DNA of 49,995 nucleotides. Origin: Pseudarthrobacter sp. C4D7. GTDB lineage: Bacteria > Actinomycetota > Actinomycetes > Actinomycetales > Micrococcaceae. Made by a program: the position numbers and the translations under genes. Under the pieces are notes generated by a model. That model was not told where the DNA came from. It was given only the letters and a program-made list of their open reading frames with translations, and did no database searches. Each line of letters begins with the position of its first letter. Position 1 is the first letter of the stretch. The DNA lies in contig NZ_JABFMW010000016.1 of assembly GCF_013359725.1 (NCBI RefSeq), positions 1 to 49,995 of the forward strand, given 5' to 3'. Below are positions 16,095 through 25,132 of this stretch, one piece after another.

Positions 16095-16840
16095 CAGTAG
16101 ACGATCCGGTCCGCGGTCGCATAGAAGGCAACCATGGCGCAGCGGTCAGCCGGAGCTGTAGCCGCAGGCGGGCAGTTCAGCATCACCGTGATAGGTGCCG
16201 AATAAGTGTTTCGGTCCCTGCTCGTCTCATCGAGCACTTGCACGATCACAGTGCACACGTGAAGGCCAGCCCACGGCGGAGGGAATTCTTGAACTTTGGC
16301 TAGCTCGAGATCGCAGCGAACAGATTGGGCTTTGGCGCTCCGGCGCGCCGACTGCTGTCCAAGACTCGCAAAGGAAGTGGGAGTCACACCAGTGGCCTCG
16401 AACTCTTTGACCAATACCGACAAGGGGTTGGATCCATCGGGAAGCAACTCCCACCACGAACGCACCCGTGCATACACATCCGAGTATGACGACGAGCGAC
16501 TGTCCCAGGTGTAGATTCCCCTTGCTGCCTCTACAGCGAGCGCACGGAAGTCGCGCGTTGGCGAAAGATCAACAGGCGAGGCCAGTGCGGCCACATTGGT
16601 TTCGCTAGGGAGAGCAGAGGGCGCGCCCGATGCCGAGGGCGTCCCGGAAGATGCTGACGCCAGAGGCGTGCTTGGTGTCGGGCCAGTGACCGACGACGTA
16701 CCCGGCCTATCGCCCCGCCAGAGCATTACAACAAGGCCGCCTATCAGCAACACAACGAAGAGTCCGGCAACGAACGAGCGCTGACGGCCCACCGCAAGGA
16801 GTGCACGCGGTCCCCGGCTCCCCGTCCCCCAGCCAACCAT
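16094..16840 (-). CDS. Single-pass membrane protein, probable conjugation accessory
   Basis: 248 residues: basic N-terminus, membrane segment (about 21-41, SFVAGLFVVLLIGGLVVML), a Ser/Pro/Thr/Ala linker (about 48-85), and an external domain with SPTRDFRALAVEAARGIYTW, SWWELLPDG and three cysteines (SVRCDLEL, HVCTVIV, LNCPPAA). Proteins of this size and layout next to an NlpC/P60 gene in actinobacterial integrative elements are thought to fill a TcpC/VirB8-like or adaptor role. This is inferred from context; I cannot recognise the domain itself. It starts three bases after the sigma-like gene and overlaps the hydrolase gene by one base. Confidence 0.6.
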   Translation of the reverse strand: MVGWGTGSRGPRALLAVGRQRSFVAGLFVVLLIGGLVVMLWRGDRPGTSSVTGPTPSTPLASASSGTPSASGAPSALPSETNVAALASPVDLSPTRDFRALAVEAARGIYTWDSRSSSYSDVYARVRSWWELLPDGSNPLSVLVKEFEATGVTPTSFASLGQQSARRSAKAQSVRCDLELAKVQEFPPPWAGLHVCTVIVQVLDETSRDRNTYSAPITVMLNCPPAATAPADRCAMVAFYATADRIVY

Positions 16841-16843
16841 GAC

Positions 16844-17827
16844 TTATGCAGTCTGCCTGTTGGCCTCGTGCTGGAGCACGCGCCAAGCTGTCCGGTACAA
16901 CTGCCGCGCGAAACCGATATTCACGGCGACATACCGCTCAGTGACACCAAGCTCCGTCGCCAGCGCCGCCATCTGCACAGACCTAGGCAGGCCGCGCAAC
17001 CCTGGACGGACTATGGTCTCCGCGACTCTTCTCAGAACAGCCGTGGGAAGGCAATCCGCAGCGCACCGGCAAAGACCTTCCATGCTGACCCCCGGCTCGG
17101 GGTGGCAGTTCAAAGCAGCATTGATAGTCATGGCGGTCTGCCGCACGACGGTAACGGCATGCCAGCGCCTCCTGTCCCTTGGCGAGGGCGGCCCGTAATG
17201 CCTTGGCCCGACTAAGCTTGAGACAGCCAATTGCCAGGTATCCTCCCTCACGTTTTTTTGCACCAGGCCAAGCATGGCCTGAGCCCAGGCGTGATCGACA
17301 TACTTCTCCGTGCTGTCCCAACCCAACCCGGCGCTGACGACAGCAAGCACTTCAGGTGAGGGCTCCGCCGTCGTGAAATCCATGAGCAGCGGCAAAGTCT
17401 GATGACTAAGTTCGCGCCGGACGTGTGCCGCGCAGATCTTGTTGCAGACACCTTGGACCCAGGCTTCGAACGGAATGCCGGGCAACTCCCGGTAGCGCCC
17501 CTTCGTCACGCCGTCCCATACGGCGACCCGGATATCCTGCATGAGGTCGTCCACATCGCACATGCGCCCAATCCGCGTGAGACGGGAAACCACGTAACCC
17601 TGAACACTGTTGACCGCGCTCATGATGCGGTCGATCGGGATATTGCACTCCCCTGCCGCAGGAGGGTTTAGCAATGAGACGTCGACAGTGATGGTCTTAA
17701 CTGGTTCCCGGATGGGTTTATTTGCTTTGGCGTCGAGTTCCACGACTTCACCGCTTTTGTTCAGATCGAGTAGTAAGCAGAGTCGCGGGTAGAGCAACTC
17801 GCGGATGTGGATGCGCAGATCCACCAA
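16844..17827 (-). CDS. Sigma-70-like transcription factor of the mobile element
   Basis: The middle of this 327-residue protein resembles sigma-70 region 2 (SRLTRIGRMCDVDDLMQDIR, then VAVWDGVTKGRYRELPGIPF and EAWVQGVCNKICAAHVRREL). The C-terminus ends in a putative helix-turn-helix (MAALATELGVTERYVAVNIG, then FARQLYRTAWRVL) that could act as region 4. The linker of about 130 residues is much longer than in ECF factors, so it is atypical. TTG 17827 or GTG 17824 are possible starts without a clear ribosome-binding site; ATG 17623 would still keep region 2. First gene of the three-gene cluster, so it may drive transfer functions. Confidence 0.6.
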   Translation of the reverse strand: MVDLRIHIRELLYPRLCLLLDLNKSGEVVELDAKANKPIREPVKTITVDVSLLNPPAAGECNIPIDRIMSAVNSVQGYVVSRLTRIGRMCDVDDLMQDIRVAVWDGVTKGRYRELPGIPFEAWVQGVCNKICAAHVRRELSHQTLPLLMDFTTAEPSPEVLAVVSAGLGWDSTEKYVDHAWAQAMLGLVQKNVREDTWQLAVSSLVGPRHYGPPSPRDRRRWHAVTVVRQTAMTINAALNCHPEPGVSMEGLCRCAADCLPTAVLRRVAETIVRPGLRGLPRSVQMAALATELGVTERYVAVNIGFARQLYRTAWRVLQHEANRQTA

Positions 17828-17860
17828 CGACCAGTAGTAGCTATAGGAGTTATTGTCGAA

Positions 17861-17875
17861 GATACTTAAAGTATC
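17861..17875. promoter_or_regulatory. Palindromic operator between divergent genes
   Basis: GATACTTAAAGTATC is a perfect 7-bp inverted repeat with a one-base centre. It lies between the sigma-like gene (minus) and the winged-helix gene (plus), 51 bp before the latter's ATG. It is a likely binding site for that regulator. Confidence 0.5.
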
Positions 17876-17926
17876 GTCAAGGGTGCCGTTCTTACTTTTT
17901 GGTCAACCTTCGGGAAGAATGTGGCT

Positions 17927-18250
17927 ATGCCGCGGATTACCCAGCCACACGACGCCGCCTGGTCGGCTGACGTTGAGGCTGCCGTCGCCACGTTTGGCAA
18001 CCGGTCTCGGAACGAGATTCTCCGATTCCTCACGGCGAATGGACCGGCGACGCGAGGCGACATTGTCGCAGCCGTCAGCGCCGGCGAACCGAGCGTAGCT
18101 AAGCACCTCACCGCCCTGGAGGACGCGGGCGTGGTGATAGTCGACGTCGAACCTGGGCGCCGGCACGGGCGCTCGCCCCGGTACTCTGCCAACGCAGCCC
18201 GAATAAAGGAACTGCTCGACGCGCACCTAGGCTACCTGCTCGAGAAGTAG
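17927..18250 (+). CDS. Small winged-helix transcriptional regulator (copy A)
   Basis: A protein of about 107 residues with an ArsR/MarR-like winged helix: FGNRSRNEILRFLTANGPAT, RGDIVAAVSAGEPSVAKHL, and a basic wing GRRHGRSPRYSAN. I chose ATG 17927 because GGGAAG lies nine bases upstream; a GTG at 17921 is only three bases from that motif. It is divergent from the conjugation-like operon with a palindrome between them, so it probably represses that operon and itself. It shares the signature RxxILRFLxAxGPATxGD with the gene at 18928. Confidence 0.75.
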   Translation: MPRITQPHDAAWSADVEAAVATFGNRSRNEILRFLTANGPATRGDIVAAVSAGEPSVAKHLTALEDAGVVIVDVEPGRRHGRSPRYSANAARIKELLDAHLGYLLEK

Positions 18251-18286
18251 TGGCAACGTTTGCGACGGCGGTAGCGCCTGTTCGAT

Positions 18287-18784
18287 CTATTCCGCTGCTT
18301 CACCCGCGTCTGACGATGAACCCGCCGCTGCTTGCTCACCTTCCGGCCGCCGGCTGATGTCCCTGTTCAAATACTCTGTGATGACACGAAGCGTCTCCGG
18401 GGACACATCACCAAGAGTCCTGGCCGCAAACGTCTTCACACGAGCTGCGCGCAGAGACTTCACAAACTCAAGCTGTGAATCAATGCGCTCGGGCAGGTCA
18501 GCGGCCTCGCCTCCCTGCAGATACCCAGGGTCGACATTGAAGATTTCACACAGAGCTCCCAGCAACGCCGGGTCACTGACGAGTCTCCCCGTGCCGTCCT
18601 TCATGTAGAACCAGCGGGCTCTGGAAAGTTTGATTCCCCTGCTCTGCAGCTTCTGCTGAACCTCACGGAACGTGACCGGCTGACCTCGCTCGGCAACCAC
18701 AACATCAAGCAGAAGGTTCAGGCGTCGCGCCAACTCTGCCTGTGGAGACGAGCCAGCACTGAATGCCTCTTGGTCAGAAGACAA
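18287..18784 (-). CDS. EspR-like helix-turn-helix regulator
   Basis: 165 residues with the arrangement of mycobacterial EspR: helix-turn-helix in the first 85 residues (FREVQQKLQSRGIKLSRARW, LVSDPALLGALCEIFNVDPG), a YLQGGE link, then helices that in EspR dimerise (DSQLEFVKSLRAARVKTFAA and LSP-type SPETLRVITEYLNRDI). EspR-type proteins bridge DNA and control secretion genes; several integrative elements carry relatives. It sits between the two winged-helix genes on the opposite strand. Confidence 0.7.
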   Translation of the reverse strand: MSSDQEAFSAGSSPQAELARRLNLLLDVVVAERGQPVTFREVQQKLQSRGIKLSRARWFYMKDGTGRLVSDPALLGALCEIFNVDPGYLQGGEAADLPERIDSQLEFVKSLRAARVKTFAARTLGDVSPETLRVITEYLNRDISRRPEGEQAAAGSSSDAGEAAE

Positions 18785-18909
18785 GACCCGCCTCCCTTCT
18801 GGTGCGATGGTTCACGCCGACCCTGGTGCCGTTATTCTTCTGCGGAAGGCCGCCTGCAATAAGGCTTGCGGGTTGCTTCCATCCCCTTACGGATGAGCGT
18901 ATCGTTCTC

Positions 18910-18927
18910 CTGTAGACCCGTCTACAG
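18910..18927. promoter_or_regulatory. Palindrome abutting a start codon
   Basis: CTGTAGA-CCCG-TCTACAG is a perfect 7-bp inverted repeat whose last base directly precedes ATG 18928. A protein bound here would block initiation, so it is a candidate autoregulatory operator of the downstream winged-helix gene. Confidence 0.5.
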
Positions 18928-19227
18928 ATGGTTCAGCCCTTCCCAAAAAGTCATTCCGCGGTGGTCTCCATGGCAGAAGATATCTTGATGAACCGGACGC
19001 GAAGCCGTCTCCTTCGTTTCCTGATCGCACACGGCCCAGCGACTTGTGGGGATACCGCTCTTGCCGTGGGACTGTCGCAGTCGACCGTTCGTCGCCAAAT
19101 GGCGTTGCTGCGCGGCGCAGGCGCTGTCACGTCGTCGGCAGGAACATTCACCGCGCAGCTGGACCAGATTGAGCAGCCGCTACGGGAGCTGTCGGCCGGG
19201 TTCCAATCTTCTGTTACCGACTTTTGA
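18928..19227 (+). CDS. Small winged-helix transcriptional regulator (copy B)
   Basis: 99 residues with the same core as the gene at 17927: MNRTRSRLLRFLIAHGPATC, then GDTALAVGLSQSTVRRQMAL and LRGAGAV. There is no ribosome-binding site before ATG 18928, so the mRNA may be leaderless; ATG 18973 or 18988 are alternatives that keep the whole domain. The two copies have different palindromes in front of them, suggesting they diverged in specificity. It points towards the intergenic stretch and the integrase remnant. Confidence 0.6.
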   Translation: MVQPFPKSHSAVVSMAEDILMNRTRSRLLRFLIAHGPATCGDTALAVGLSQSTVRRQMALLRGAGAVTSSAGTFTAQLDQIEQPLRELSAGFQSSVTDF

Positions 19228-19874
19228 TACCCAGCCAATGAAGCCTCAGACATATCGATATAGCGGTTCCACTCAAGCGTGTGGCCTACTCGTGAAGTAA
19301 CCGGCTGGACCATGTCCGGCCTGCTTTTTGCAAATTGTGTTGTAACTTCAGATGGATCGACGCGTCCGCACGGCGGTGGAATATGAGAATTGGAGTCGCA
19401 AGCACCTCCTACCTTGGGGCCCAGCGTGAGCAGCCCCACTGCGTTCAGCAGTTCCGGAACCCGATTCCGCCCCTTCGTACTACCGACAGTAAACGCGACC
19501 TTCAGCCCCAGAAATTAGCCGGGGGTATCCCGCACGCTCTATACAATTCCCGCCTCTGGACGAGACGACGGGCATCATGGCCGACGCCGGGAACGTTATG
19601 TACTACCGACGGTCTGGGTACCGATACGTCGGGAGATGGATCCTTGCTTGAAGTTCAAGAAACTGATGCCGTTGGTCATTGCATAGGCCTTTCGACCTCA
19701 GAACCTTGCCTTAGCAGACGCCGGAAACGCGCTGATTGACGGCGGCGGCACTTCACAAAGGGCCAGATGCTGTCCGTGAAGCTGGGCCGCCGCGCAGCAG
19801 CATCCGACACCCTAGGAAACGCGGGCCTAATCTCTCTCGTCTTCACCGAAGCGTAAGGGCTAGTTTCGACCGGT
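19228..19874. other. Gene-poor stretch with two short direct repeats
   Basis: I find no convincing gene here. GTACTACCGACAGT (19477-19490) and GTACTACCGACGGT (19600-19613) are near-identical direct repeats 123 bp apart. Near 19760-19857 a short plus-strand frame (KGQMLSVKLGRRAAASDTLG, ending LVFTEA) looks mildly protein-like but has no start or family. The stretch may be a former origin or control region of the element. Confidence 0.35.
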
Positions 19875-19907
19875 TAGCCGTCGTGGCCGCTTAGGCCACG
19901 ACGGCTA
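19875..19907 (-). terminator. 14-bp hairpin containing the DUF3037 stop codon in its loop
   Basis: TAGCCGTCGTGGCC (19875-19888) and its exact complement (19894-19907) enclose a five-base loop. Read on the minus strand, the loop TAAGC supplies the TAA stop of the DUF3037 gene. No T tract follows; the stem is strong enough for a terminator or an mRNA 3'-end stabiliser. Confidence 0.6.
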
Positions 19908-20755
19908 GAGCGTCATCGACCAGGCGTGACTGCTGGCTTTCTGGGTATGCGACCAATCCGGGAACCTCGGCCCATACCTCTTTCGCAATTTCCAACGCAG
20001 GCCTTGCAACTTCGCTTCTTGGCTCTTCATAGACCACTCGCAACTGCACGTTTTCGGGGATAACAAGTGGGGGGCGTCCCTTGGACTCGAGCAGTCCGCC
20101 CCGTTGTCTGAGGCGGCTCATGTGCGCGGACCAGGCTTGGATCTCGGTGGAGACTTTCTCCACATCCGAAAGGTTGAACGACCAGGTATTCGTTATCTGC
20201 TCAACGCGGGAGTCCGTGATTGCAAAGTTCGCCGTGCGAGGAACAGCGCCGACCTTGATCTGCGGTCGGTTCCTGATTACGGCGTGGCTTTCCCGTGGGA
20301 GCGCTAGTCGAAACTGCTGGGAAACATAGTTGGTGACCCTGGCGCCGAACAGTTCACGTGTCTTGACCTGTGGGTCGGCGACAAGGTGGTCGAACAGCAT
20401 GTCAATGCCGGCCTGTGCCGAATCGGACACGATTGGGTAGGGCGCTGATATCTGAACGGCGTTGTTCAGCCGGGCCGCCAGTCGTGCGACAGTGGCGGCG
20501 CTGATGTTTTCGCCAGAGTCGGCTATGGCAGTCAAGATGGCCTCAGGCCCCGAAGCACGACCGCTCACAAGGTTGATTACCATGCGCTGCAGTTCTCGCA
20601 GCCAATAGTTGGCAATCATCGGGTCGCCACCGAGGCGTGAGGCTCGGGTAAGGTGCCTGACCTGGCGGAATGCCCAGTCGTGTCCGTCAGCACCAACGAG
20701 CAGGGCGATGTTGACGAATTCTCCGCGGATTGGGTCCGGCACGTCGGACCAGCAG
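19891..20755 (-). pseudogene. DUF3037 protein lacking its native start
   Basis: The frame reads VPDPIRGEFVNIALLVGADG, then HDWAFRQVRHLTRASRLGGD, the start of DUF3037 proteins, which normally begin about ten residues earlier with a YWxVRYVPDP-like sequence. Here the sequence before VPDP is the antisense-frame continuation of an integrase gene. About 285 residues of the body follow without interruption (FDHLVADPQVKTRELFGARV, ITNTWSFNLSDVEKVSTEIQ). The frame stays open upstream to 20805, so a chimeric product is conceivable. DUF3037 proteins have no settled function; some occur in mobile regions. Confidence 0.6.
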
Positions 20756-20992
20756 GTCGATGTGTTCCTGGATGACTTCAGCCACAGTGGGCGGACGTTT
20801 CTCATTCGTCAGGATGGCGTGCTGGGCGATCTCAAAGGACTGGCCGTTGGCGTCCAGCAACCTCTTTAGGGTTACAGCCTCGGTGAGACTAGCGACTGTG
20901 AGGCCCTGTTGCTCGCGGCTCTTCGGGTCCCGCCACAGCACCATGTAGGACGCTGAACCGTCCTTTTTGGAGCGTTTTCGAATGCTGGCCAC
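20750..20992 (-). pseudogene. int: Tyrosine integrase N-terminal fragment
   Basis: From GTG 20992: VASIRKRSKKDGSASYMVLW, RDPKSREQQGL, then a SAM-like core-binding start (KRPPTVAEVIQEHIDLLVRR). This is the arm-binding and early core-binding part of actinophage/ICE integrases; the catalytic domain with its R-H-R-Y residues is missing. The gene begins 86 bp beyond the 3' end of tRNA-Leu on the same strand, the classic position of an integrase next to its attachment site. It is cut at about 20755 and joined to the DUF3037 gene. Confidence 0.65.
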
Positions 20993-21077
20993 ACAAAAAA
21001 GGTACGCCGCTATTAACACTTTGGGCGGATTGTCAACACCAAAAAGACAAAAAGGCTTTGACCTGCGAAAACACTGT

Positions 21078-21158
21078 GCCCGAGGTGGGACTCGAACCCA
21101 CACACCTTTCGATACCGCATTTTGAGTGCGGCGCGTCTGCCAATTCCGCCACTCGGGC
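21078..21158 (-). tRNA. tRNA-Leu (anticodon CAA)
   Basis: Minus strand begins GCCCGAGTGGCGGAATTGGC and ends with the paired CTCGGGC acceptor strand. The anticodon stem CCGCA/TGCGG holds loop CTCAAAA, giving CAA. There is a long variable arm as in class II tRNAs, and TTCGAGTCC is the T loop. CCA is not encoded. It is the probable insertion site of the island to its left. Confidence 0.93.
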
Positions 21159-21359
21159 GCGGATTACGCGGAGCGGGGTACGCCCACAGCTGACTGTGAG
21201 CAACGCGATCGCTTCACGTACGCGGAATTACTCTACATGCAGATAGGCTGAATTCCAGAATCGCGCCGCCGTCGCCGCAAACGAACCCCTGCAAGCCATG
21301 TACAGCCGCGGTGGCACCTAAGATAGTGATGTCCCGCCGTACCTTTTCAAGGAGATCCC

Positions 21360-21965
21360 GTGACTGAACAGACGGAGTCCAAGCCCACGTCCCAGCCGGC
21401 GCGCCGCGTCATTGTGGCAGAGGATGAAACCCTCATCCGCCTCGACATCATCGAGATCCTGCGCGGTGAGGGCTATGACGTCGTGGGTGAGGCGGACAAC
21501 GGCGAGAAGGCCGTCCAGCTCGCCGAGGAATTGAAGCCCGACCTGGTCCTCATGGACGTGAAGATGCCCGTCATGGACGGCATTTCCGCGGCCGAGAAGA
21601 TCGTCAAGGCCCGCATTGCCCCCGTGGTGCTGCTGACCGCGTTCAGCCAGAAGGAACTGGTGGAGCGTGCCCGCGACGCCGGCGCCATGGCCTACGTGGT
21701 CAAGCCCTTCACGCCTGCCGACCTCATCCCTGCCCTGGAGATCGCGCTCTCCCGCCACGAGGAGATCAAGGCCCTCGAAAGTGAAGTGTCGGACCTCCAG
21801 GAGCAGTTCGCCACCCGCAAGCTCGTCGAGCGCGCCAAGAGCCTGCTGACCACCAAGATGGGCCTGACGGAGCCGGAAGCTTTCCGCTGGATCCAGAAGA
21901 CCTCCATGGACCGCCGCCTCAGCATGCGCGAGGTCGCCGAAACCATCATCAACCAGGTCAACTAA
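21360..21965 (+). CDS. pdtaR: ANTAR-domain response regulator PdtaR
   Basis: 201 residues: a receiver domain (VIVAEDETLIRLDIIEILRG, phospho-acceptor Asp in LVLMDVKMPVMDG, Thr and Lys in LLTAF and YVVKPF) and a C-terminal ANTAR RNA-binding domain (LVERAKSLLTTKMGLTEPEA, then RWIQKTSMDRRLSMREVAET). It matches mycobacterial PdtaR (Rv1626), which works with the PdtaS histidine kinase to control antitermination. GTG 21360 has AAGGAG six bases upstream. Next to pyk as in many actinobacteria. First intact core gene right of the island. Confidence 0.93.
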   Translation: MTEQTESKPTSQPARRVIVAEDETLIRLDIIEILRGEGYDVVGEADNGEKAVQLAEELKPDLVLMDVKMPVMDGISAAEKIVKARIAPVVLLTAFSQKELVERARDAGAMAYVVKPFTPADLIPALEIALSRHEEIKALESEVSDLQEQFATRKLVERAKSLLTTKMGLTEPEAFRWIQKTSMDRRLSMREVAETIINQVN

Positions 21966-22041
21966 CGCGCGGGCCGGCCCCGGAGAAATTACGACGGCGG
22001 CCCGGCCACAAGCCGCAAACGGTCACCAAAAAGACCGCCAC

Positions 22042-22083
22042 AACGCAAAGGACCCCTGCCGGCCGGCAGGGGTCCTTTGCGTT
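22042..22083. terminator. Bidirectional terminator between pdtaR and pyk
   Basis: A perfect 21-bp inverted repeat with no unpaired centre: AACGCAAAGGACCCCTGCC-GG against its complement. It lies between two converging genes, 77 bp after pdtaR and five bases before the pyk stop. GTCCTTTGCGTT ends give a short T-rich tail both ways. Confidence 0.85.
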
Positions 22084-22088
22084 GAAGG

Positions 22089-23597
22089 CTAGGCCTGGGG
22101 GGCCTGGTTCTTCTTCTTCTTTTCCGGCCAGGGGCCGAGCTTTTCACGGTTGCTGCCGGGCTCGCCGCCCTGGCTGCCCGCATCGGCGAGGTCGCCCACC
22201 TTGTGGACCTTCAGCATGTTCGTGGAACCGGCTTTTCCGGGAGGGGAACCGGCGGCAATGACTACAAGGTCGCCGTCGTCCACCAGGTCCATTTCCAGCA
22301 GGCTGCGGTCAACCTGGGAGGTCATCTCATCGGTGTGGCCCACCATGGGGACCAGTACCGGCTGGATGCCCCAGGTCAGTGCGAGCTGGTTCCAGACGTG
22401 CTCCACCGGGGTGAAGGCGAATACGGCCTTGATGGGCCGCAGGCGGGACAGGCGCCGGGCGGAGTCGCCGGACTGGGTGAAGGTACAGATGTACTTCGCG
22501 TCCAGCTGGTCGGCGATTTCGACGGCGGCACGCGTGATGGCGCCGCCACGGGTCTTGGGCTTGGTCCCCAGCGGGGGAACGCGCTCCAGGCCGTGGACTT
22601 CGGTGGACTCGATGATCCGGGCCATGGTCTTGACCGTCTCGATCGGGTACTTGCCTACGCTGGTCTCGCCCGAGAGCATGACGGCGTCCGCACCGTCGAG
22701 GACGGCGTTGGCGCAGTCGGAGGCCTCTGCACGGGTGGGGCGCGGGTTGTCGATCATGGACTCGAGGACCTGGGTGGCCACGATGACCGGCTTGGCCCAG
22801 CGGCGGGCCAGTTCCACGGCGCGCTTCTGGACGATCGGCACTTCCTCCAGCGGCAGTTCCACGCCGAGGTCGCCACGGGCCACCATGATGGCGTCGAAGG
22901 CGTCGATGATCTCGGGCAGCTGCTCGACGGCCTGCGGCTTTTCGATCTTGGCGATGACGGGCACGCGGCGGCCTTCTTCATCCATGATCTCGTGCACGCG
23001 GGTGATGTCCGATGCGTCCCGGACGAAGGACAGTGCTACCAGGTCCACGCCGCGGCGCATTGCCCAGCGGAGGTCGTCCTCATCCTTTTCGCTCAACGCG
23101 GGAACGTTGACGGCCACGCCGGGAAGGTTGATGCCCTTGTTGTTGGACACCATGCCGCCGACGGTCACCTCGGCAACCACCTTGACGTCGTCGACCTCGA
23201 TGGCGCGCAGGGCCACCTTGCCATCGTCGATCAGCAGGGCATCGCCCACCTTGACGTCCTCGGTGAGGCTCTTCAGCGTGGTGGAGCAGATCTCCTGCGT
23301 TCCGGGGACGTCCTCGGTGGTGATGGTGAAGATGTCACCGACGGCCAGCGCGTGCGGGCCGTCGACGAAGCGGCCCAGGCGGATCTTGGGACCCTGCAGG
23401 TCGGCCATGATGGCCACGGCCTTGCCAAGGTCGGACGCTGCCTTGCGCACGTTTTCGTAGGTGTTGTCATGCACGGTGTAGTCACCGTGGCTCATGTTCA
23501 TGCGGGCGACGTCAACGCCGGCCTCCAGCACCGCGAGGGTGTTTTCGTAGCTGGCAATTGCCGGGCCAAACGTAGCCACAATTTTTGCGCGTCTCAT
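22089..23597 (-). CDS. pyk: Pyruvate kinase
   Basis: 502 residues; converts phosphoenolpyruvate and ADP to pyruvate and ATP. Motifs: RRAKIVATFGPA, ARMNMSHG, MADLQGPKIRLG, the active-site VIAKIEKPQAVEQLPEIID with catalytic Lys, ARGDLGVELP and MLSGETSVGKYP. A C-terminal extension after VHKVGD (about 35 residues, ending EKKKKNQAPQA) is not part of the catalytic fold. Single gene, own transcript likely; it follows gltD with a 77-bp gap. Intact. Confidence 0.97.
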   Translation of the reverse strand: MRRAKIVATFGPAIASYENTLAVLEAGVDVARMNMSHGDYTVHDNTYENVRKAASDLGKAVAIMADLQGPKIRLGRFVDGPHALAVGDIFTITTEDVPGTQEICSTTLKSLTEDVKVGDALLIDDGKVALRAIEVDDVKVVAEVTVGGMVSNNKGINLPGVAVNVPALSEKDEDDLRWAMRRGVDLVALSFVRDASDITRVHEIMDEEGRRVPVIAKIEKPQAVEQLPEIIDAFDAIMVARGDLGVELPLEEVPIVQKRAVELARRWAKPVIVATQVLESMIDNPRPTRAEASDCANAVLDGADAVMLSGETSVGKYPIETVKTMARIIESTEVHGLERVPPLGTKPKTRGGAITRAAVEIADQLDAKYICTFTQSGDSARRLSRLRPIKAVFAFTPVEHVWNQLALTWGIQPVLVPMVGHTDEMTSQVDRSLLEMDLVDDGDLVVIAAGSPPGKAGSTNMLKVHKVGDLADAGSQGGEPGSNREKLGPWPEKKKKNQAPQA

Positions 23598-23674
23598 ATA
23601 CCTACCCTATTGGTCTCTTGCATTGGTTAAGTTGTCTGCGAGGTGAATCCTCGATGCATCCCCCGGGTCAGCGG

Positions 23675-25124
<1,450 letters not shown>

Positions 25125-25132
<8 letters not shown>

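Noticed and set aside
18951..19439. A minus-strand frame opposite the second winged-helix gene
   Set aside because: Overlaps a recognisable winged-helix protein on the plus strand and shows no family motif.
19335..19739. A plus-strand frame of about 134 codons in the gene-poor stretch
   Set aside because: Composition is Arg/Cys/Pro-rich without a ribosome-binding site or family resemblance.
1..21078. A second copy of the tRNA-Leu 3' end as the far attachment site
   Set aside because: No repeat of the tRNA T-arm/acceptor sequence was seen elsewhere in the window; the other end may lie to the left of base 1.
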